Shown in pieces: positions 13,586-14,476 of a stretch of 14,476 bases of DNA. This stretch comes from JARKQH01 sp964631605 (lineage in GTDB: Bacteria > Verrucomicrobiota > Verrucomicrobiia > Limisphaerales > UBA8199), in assembly GCA_964631605.1 (NCBI GenBank), contig CAZVYG010000105.1, positions 1-14,476 on the forward strand, given 5' to 3'. Below the pieces are notes generated by a model. It was not told the origin of the DNA. It made no database searches and saw only the letters and a program-made list of their open reading frames with translations. The translations under genes were made by a program, and so were the position numbers. Positions within the stretch are counted from its first letter, which is position 1. Every line of letters starts with the position of its first letter.

Positions 13586-14476
13586 ATGACCAAAGAAATG
13601 CTTGGCAAACCTAACACGAGCAACAAGACCGTCCTCAAATGGGTGGACGAGATCGCAAAACTGTGCAAACCGGACCAAGTGTACTGGTGCGACGGTTCCA
13701 AAGCGGAACGCAAAGCCCTCCTTGCGGAAGCCGTCGAAAAAGGGGTGCTCATCAAGCTCAACCCCAAGAAGCTGCCGGGATGCTATTACCACCGGTCCAA
13801 CCCCAATGATGTGGCGCGAGTCGAGCAATCCACTTTTATTTGCACGGAAAACCAGGACGAAGCCGGCCCGACCAACAACTGGATGGCGCCGAAAGACATG
13901 TACGCGAAGCTGCGAGGGCTGGCGGCGGGTTCGATGCGGGGCCGGACGCTTTACGTGGTGCCTTACCTCATGGGGCCCCCCGGTTCGCCGCTGACCAAGG
14001 TGGGAATCGAACTGACCGACTCGATTTACGTGGTGTTGAGCATGGGGGTAATGACCCGGATGGGGACCATCGCTTTTGAACAGTTGGGTGACGGCGACGG
14101 TTTCAACCGGGGGCTGCACTGCATGCTGGACGTGCATCCGGACCGGCGCTACATCGCGCACTTTCCCCAGGATAACGCGGTGATTTCGGTCGGCTCCAAT
14201 TACGGCGGCAATGTGCTGCTGGGCAAGAAATGCCTGGCGTTGCGCATTGGATCCTACCTGGGACGGCAGGAGGGATGGATGGCCGAGCACATGCTCATTC
14301 TCGGCGTCGAGGCGCCCAGCGGCGAGAAAACCTACATCGCCGCCGCCTTTCCGAGCGCTTGCGGCAAGACCAACCTCGCCATGATGATTCCCCCGACCGC
14401 GTTCAAGGGCTGGAAAGTCTGGACGATTGGCGATGACATCGCGTGGATGAAACCCGGGCCGGATGGCCGCCTTTAT
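13586..14476 (+). CDS. pckG: Phosphoenolpyruvate carboxykinase (GTP), C-terminus cut by window edge
   Basis: The 297 visible residues are about half of a GTP-dependent PEPCK (usually about 600 aa), the cytosolic enzyme that converts oxaloacetate plus GTP to PEP and CO2 at the entry to gluconeogenesis. Signatures are GSMRGRTLYVVPYLMGP (115-131), SNYGGN (204-209), Lys213-Lys214 and His235 matching the Mn2+-site region, the PEPCK-specific P-loop FPSACGKTN with its reactive Cys259 (255-263), and the kinase-2-like IGDDIAWM (281-288). The ATP-type PckA has different spacing around these motifs. The ATG at 13586 is preceded at about 5 nt by GAGAAAGAG. It is the only plus-strand gene and is divergent from the stress-protein gene. 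The frame is open to the last base, so no truncation is indicated. Confidence 0.97.
   Translation, partial: MTKEMLGKPNTSNKTVLKWVDEIAKLCKPDQVYWCDGSKAERKALLAEAVEKGVLIKLNPKKLPGCYYHRSNPNDVARVEQSTFICTENQDEAGPTNNWMAPKDMYAKLRGLAAGSMRGRTLYVVPYLMGPPGSPLTKVGIELTDSIYVVLSMGVMTRMGTIAFEQLGDGDGFNRGLHCMLDVHPDRRYIAHFPQDNAVISVGSNYGGNVLLGKKCLALRIGSYLGRQEGWMAEHMLILGVEAPSGEKTYIAAAFPSACGKTNLAMMIPPTAFKGWKVWTIGDDIAWMKPGPDGRLY

Noticed and set aside
13379..14290. 303-residue minus-strand open frame opposite pckG
   Set aside because: It overlaps the PEPCK coding region, whose P-loop and substrate motifs are unmistakable, and has no motif of its own.

Overview
The window reads as an ordinary chromosomal stretch from a GC-rich bacterium, most plausibly a Verrucomicrobiota member (Limisphaerales/Pedosphaera-like). 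That placement is an inference. It rests on the mix of a GTP-type PEP carboxykinase, ROK-family regulators and kinases, the long type of S-adenosylhomocysteinase, and mostly SD-less starts. I saw no RNA genes, insertion sequences, CRISPR arrays, phage genes or origins. All genes except the last one are on the minus strand, so transcription runs from right to left.

From right to left: a GTP-dependent PEP carboxykinase gene (pckG, plus strand, cut by the right edge) diverges from a universal stress protein gene. That gene is followed by a P1B-type metal-transport ATPase whose SPC and HEGST motifs point to the P1B-4 (Co/Fe/Zn) class. Next is a three-gene unit: a ROK/actin-fold protein with a long N-terminal domain, a PIG-L/LmbE-type deacetylase, and a guanine deaminase (guaD). 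A perfect 7-bp inverted repeat (TGACGCA/TGCGTCA) lies upstream of it. Then comes the methyl-cycle pair metK-ahcY, behind a recognisable sigma70-like promoter that overlaps an ATCA/TGAT palindrome.

The left third is an L-arabinose locus: a ROK-family repressor, ribulokinase (araB), L-ribulose-5-phosphate 4-epimerase (araD) and a lipoprotein-type aldose 1-epimerase (cut by the left edge). All are co-directional with short gaps (34, 94 and 23 nt). Together they would interconvert sugar anomers, phosphorylate L-ribulose and feed D-xylulose-5-phosphate to the pentose phosphate pathway. The isomerase (araA) and transporter are not in the window.

No intergenic stretch exceeds 300 bases. The longest are 13352-13585 (divergent promoter region), 4387-4566 and 7270-7466. 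No fully convincing new system is present. The least explained part is the ROK-like protein/PIG-L deacetylase/guanine deaminase unit with its palindrome, followed by the unassigned metal ATPase-stress protein pair.
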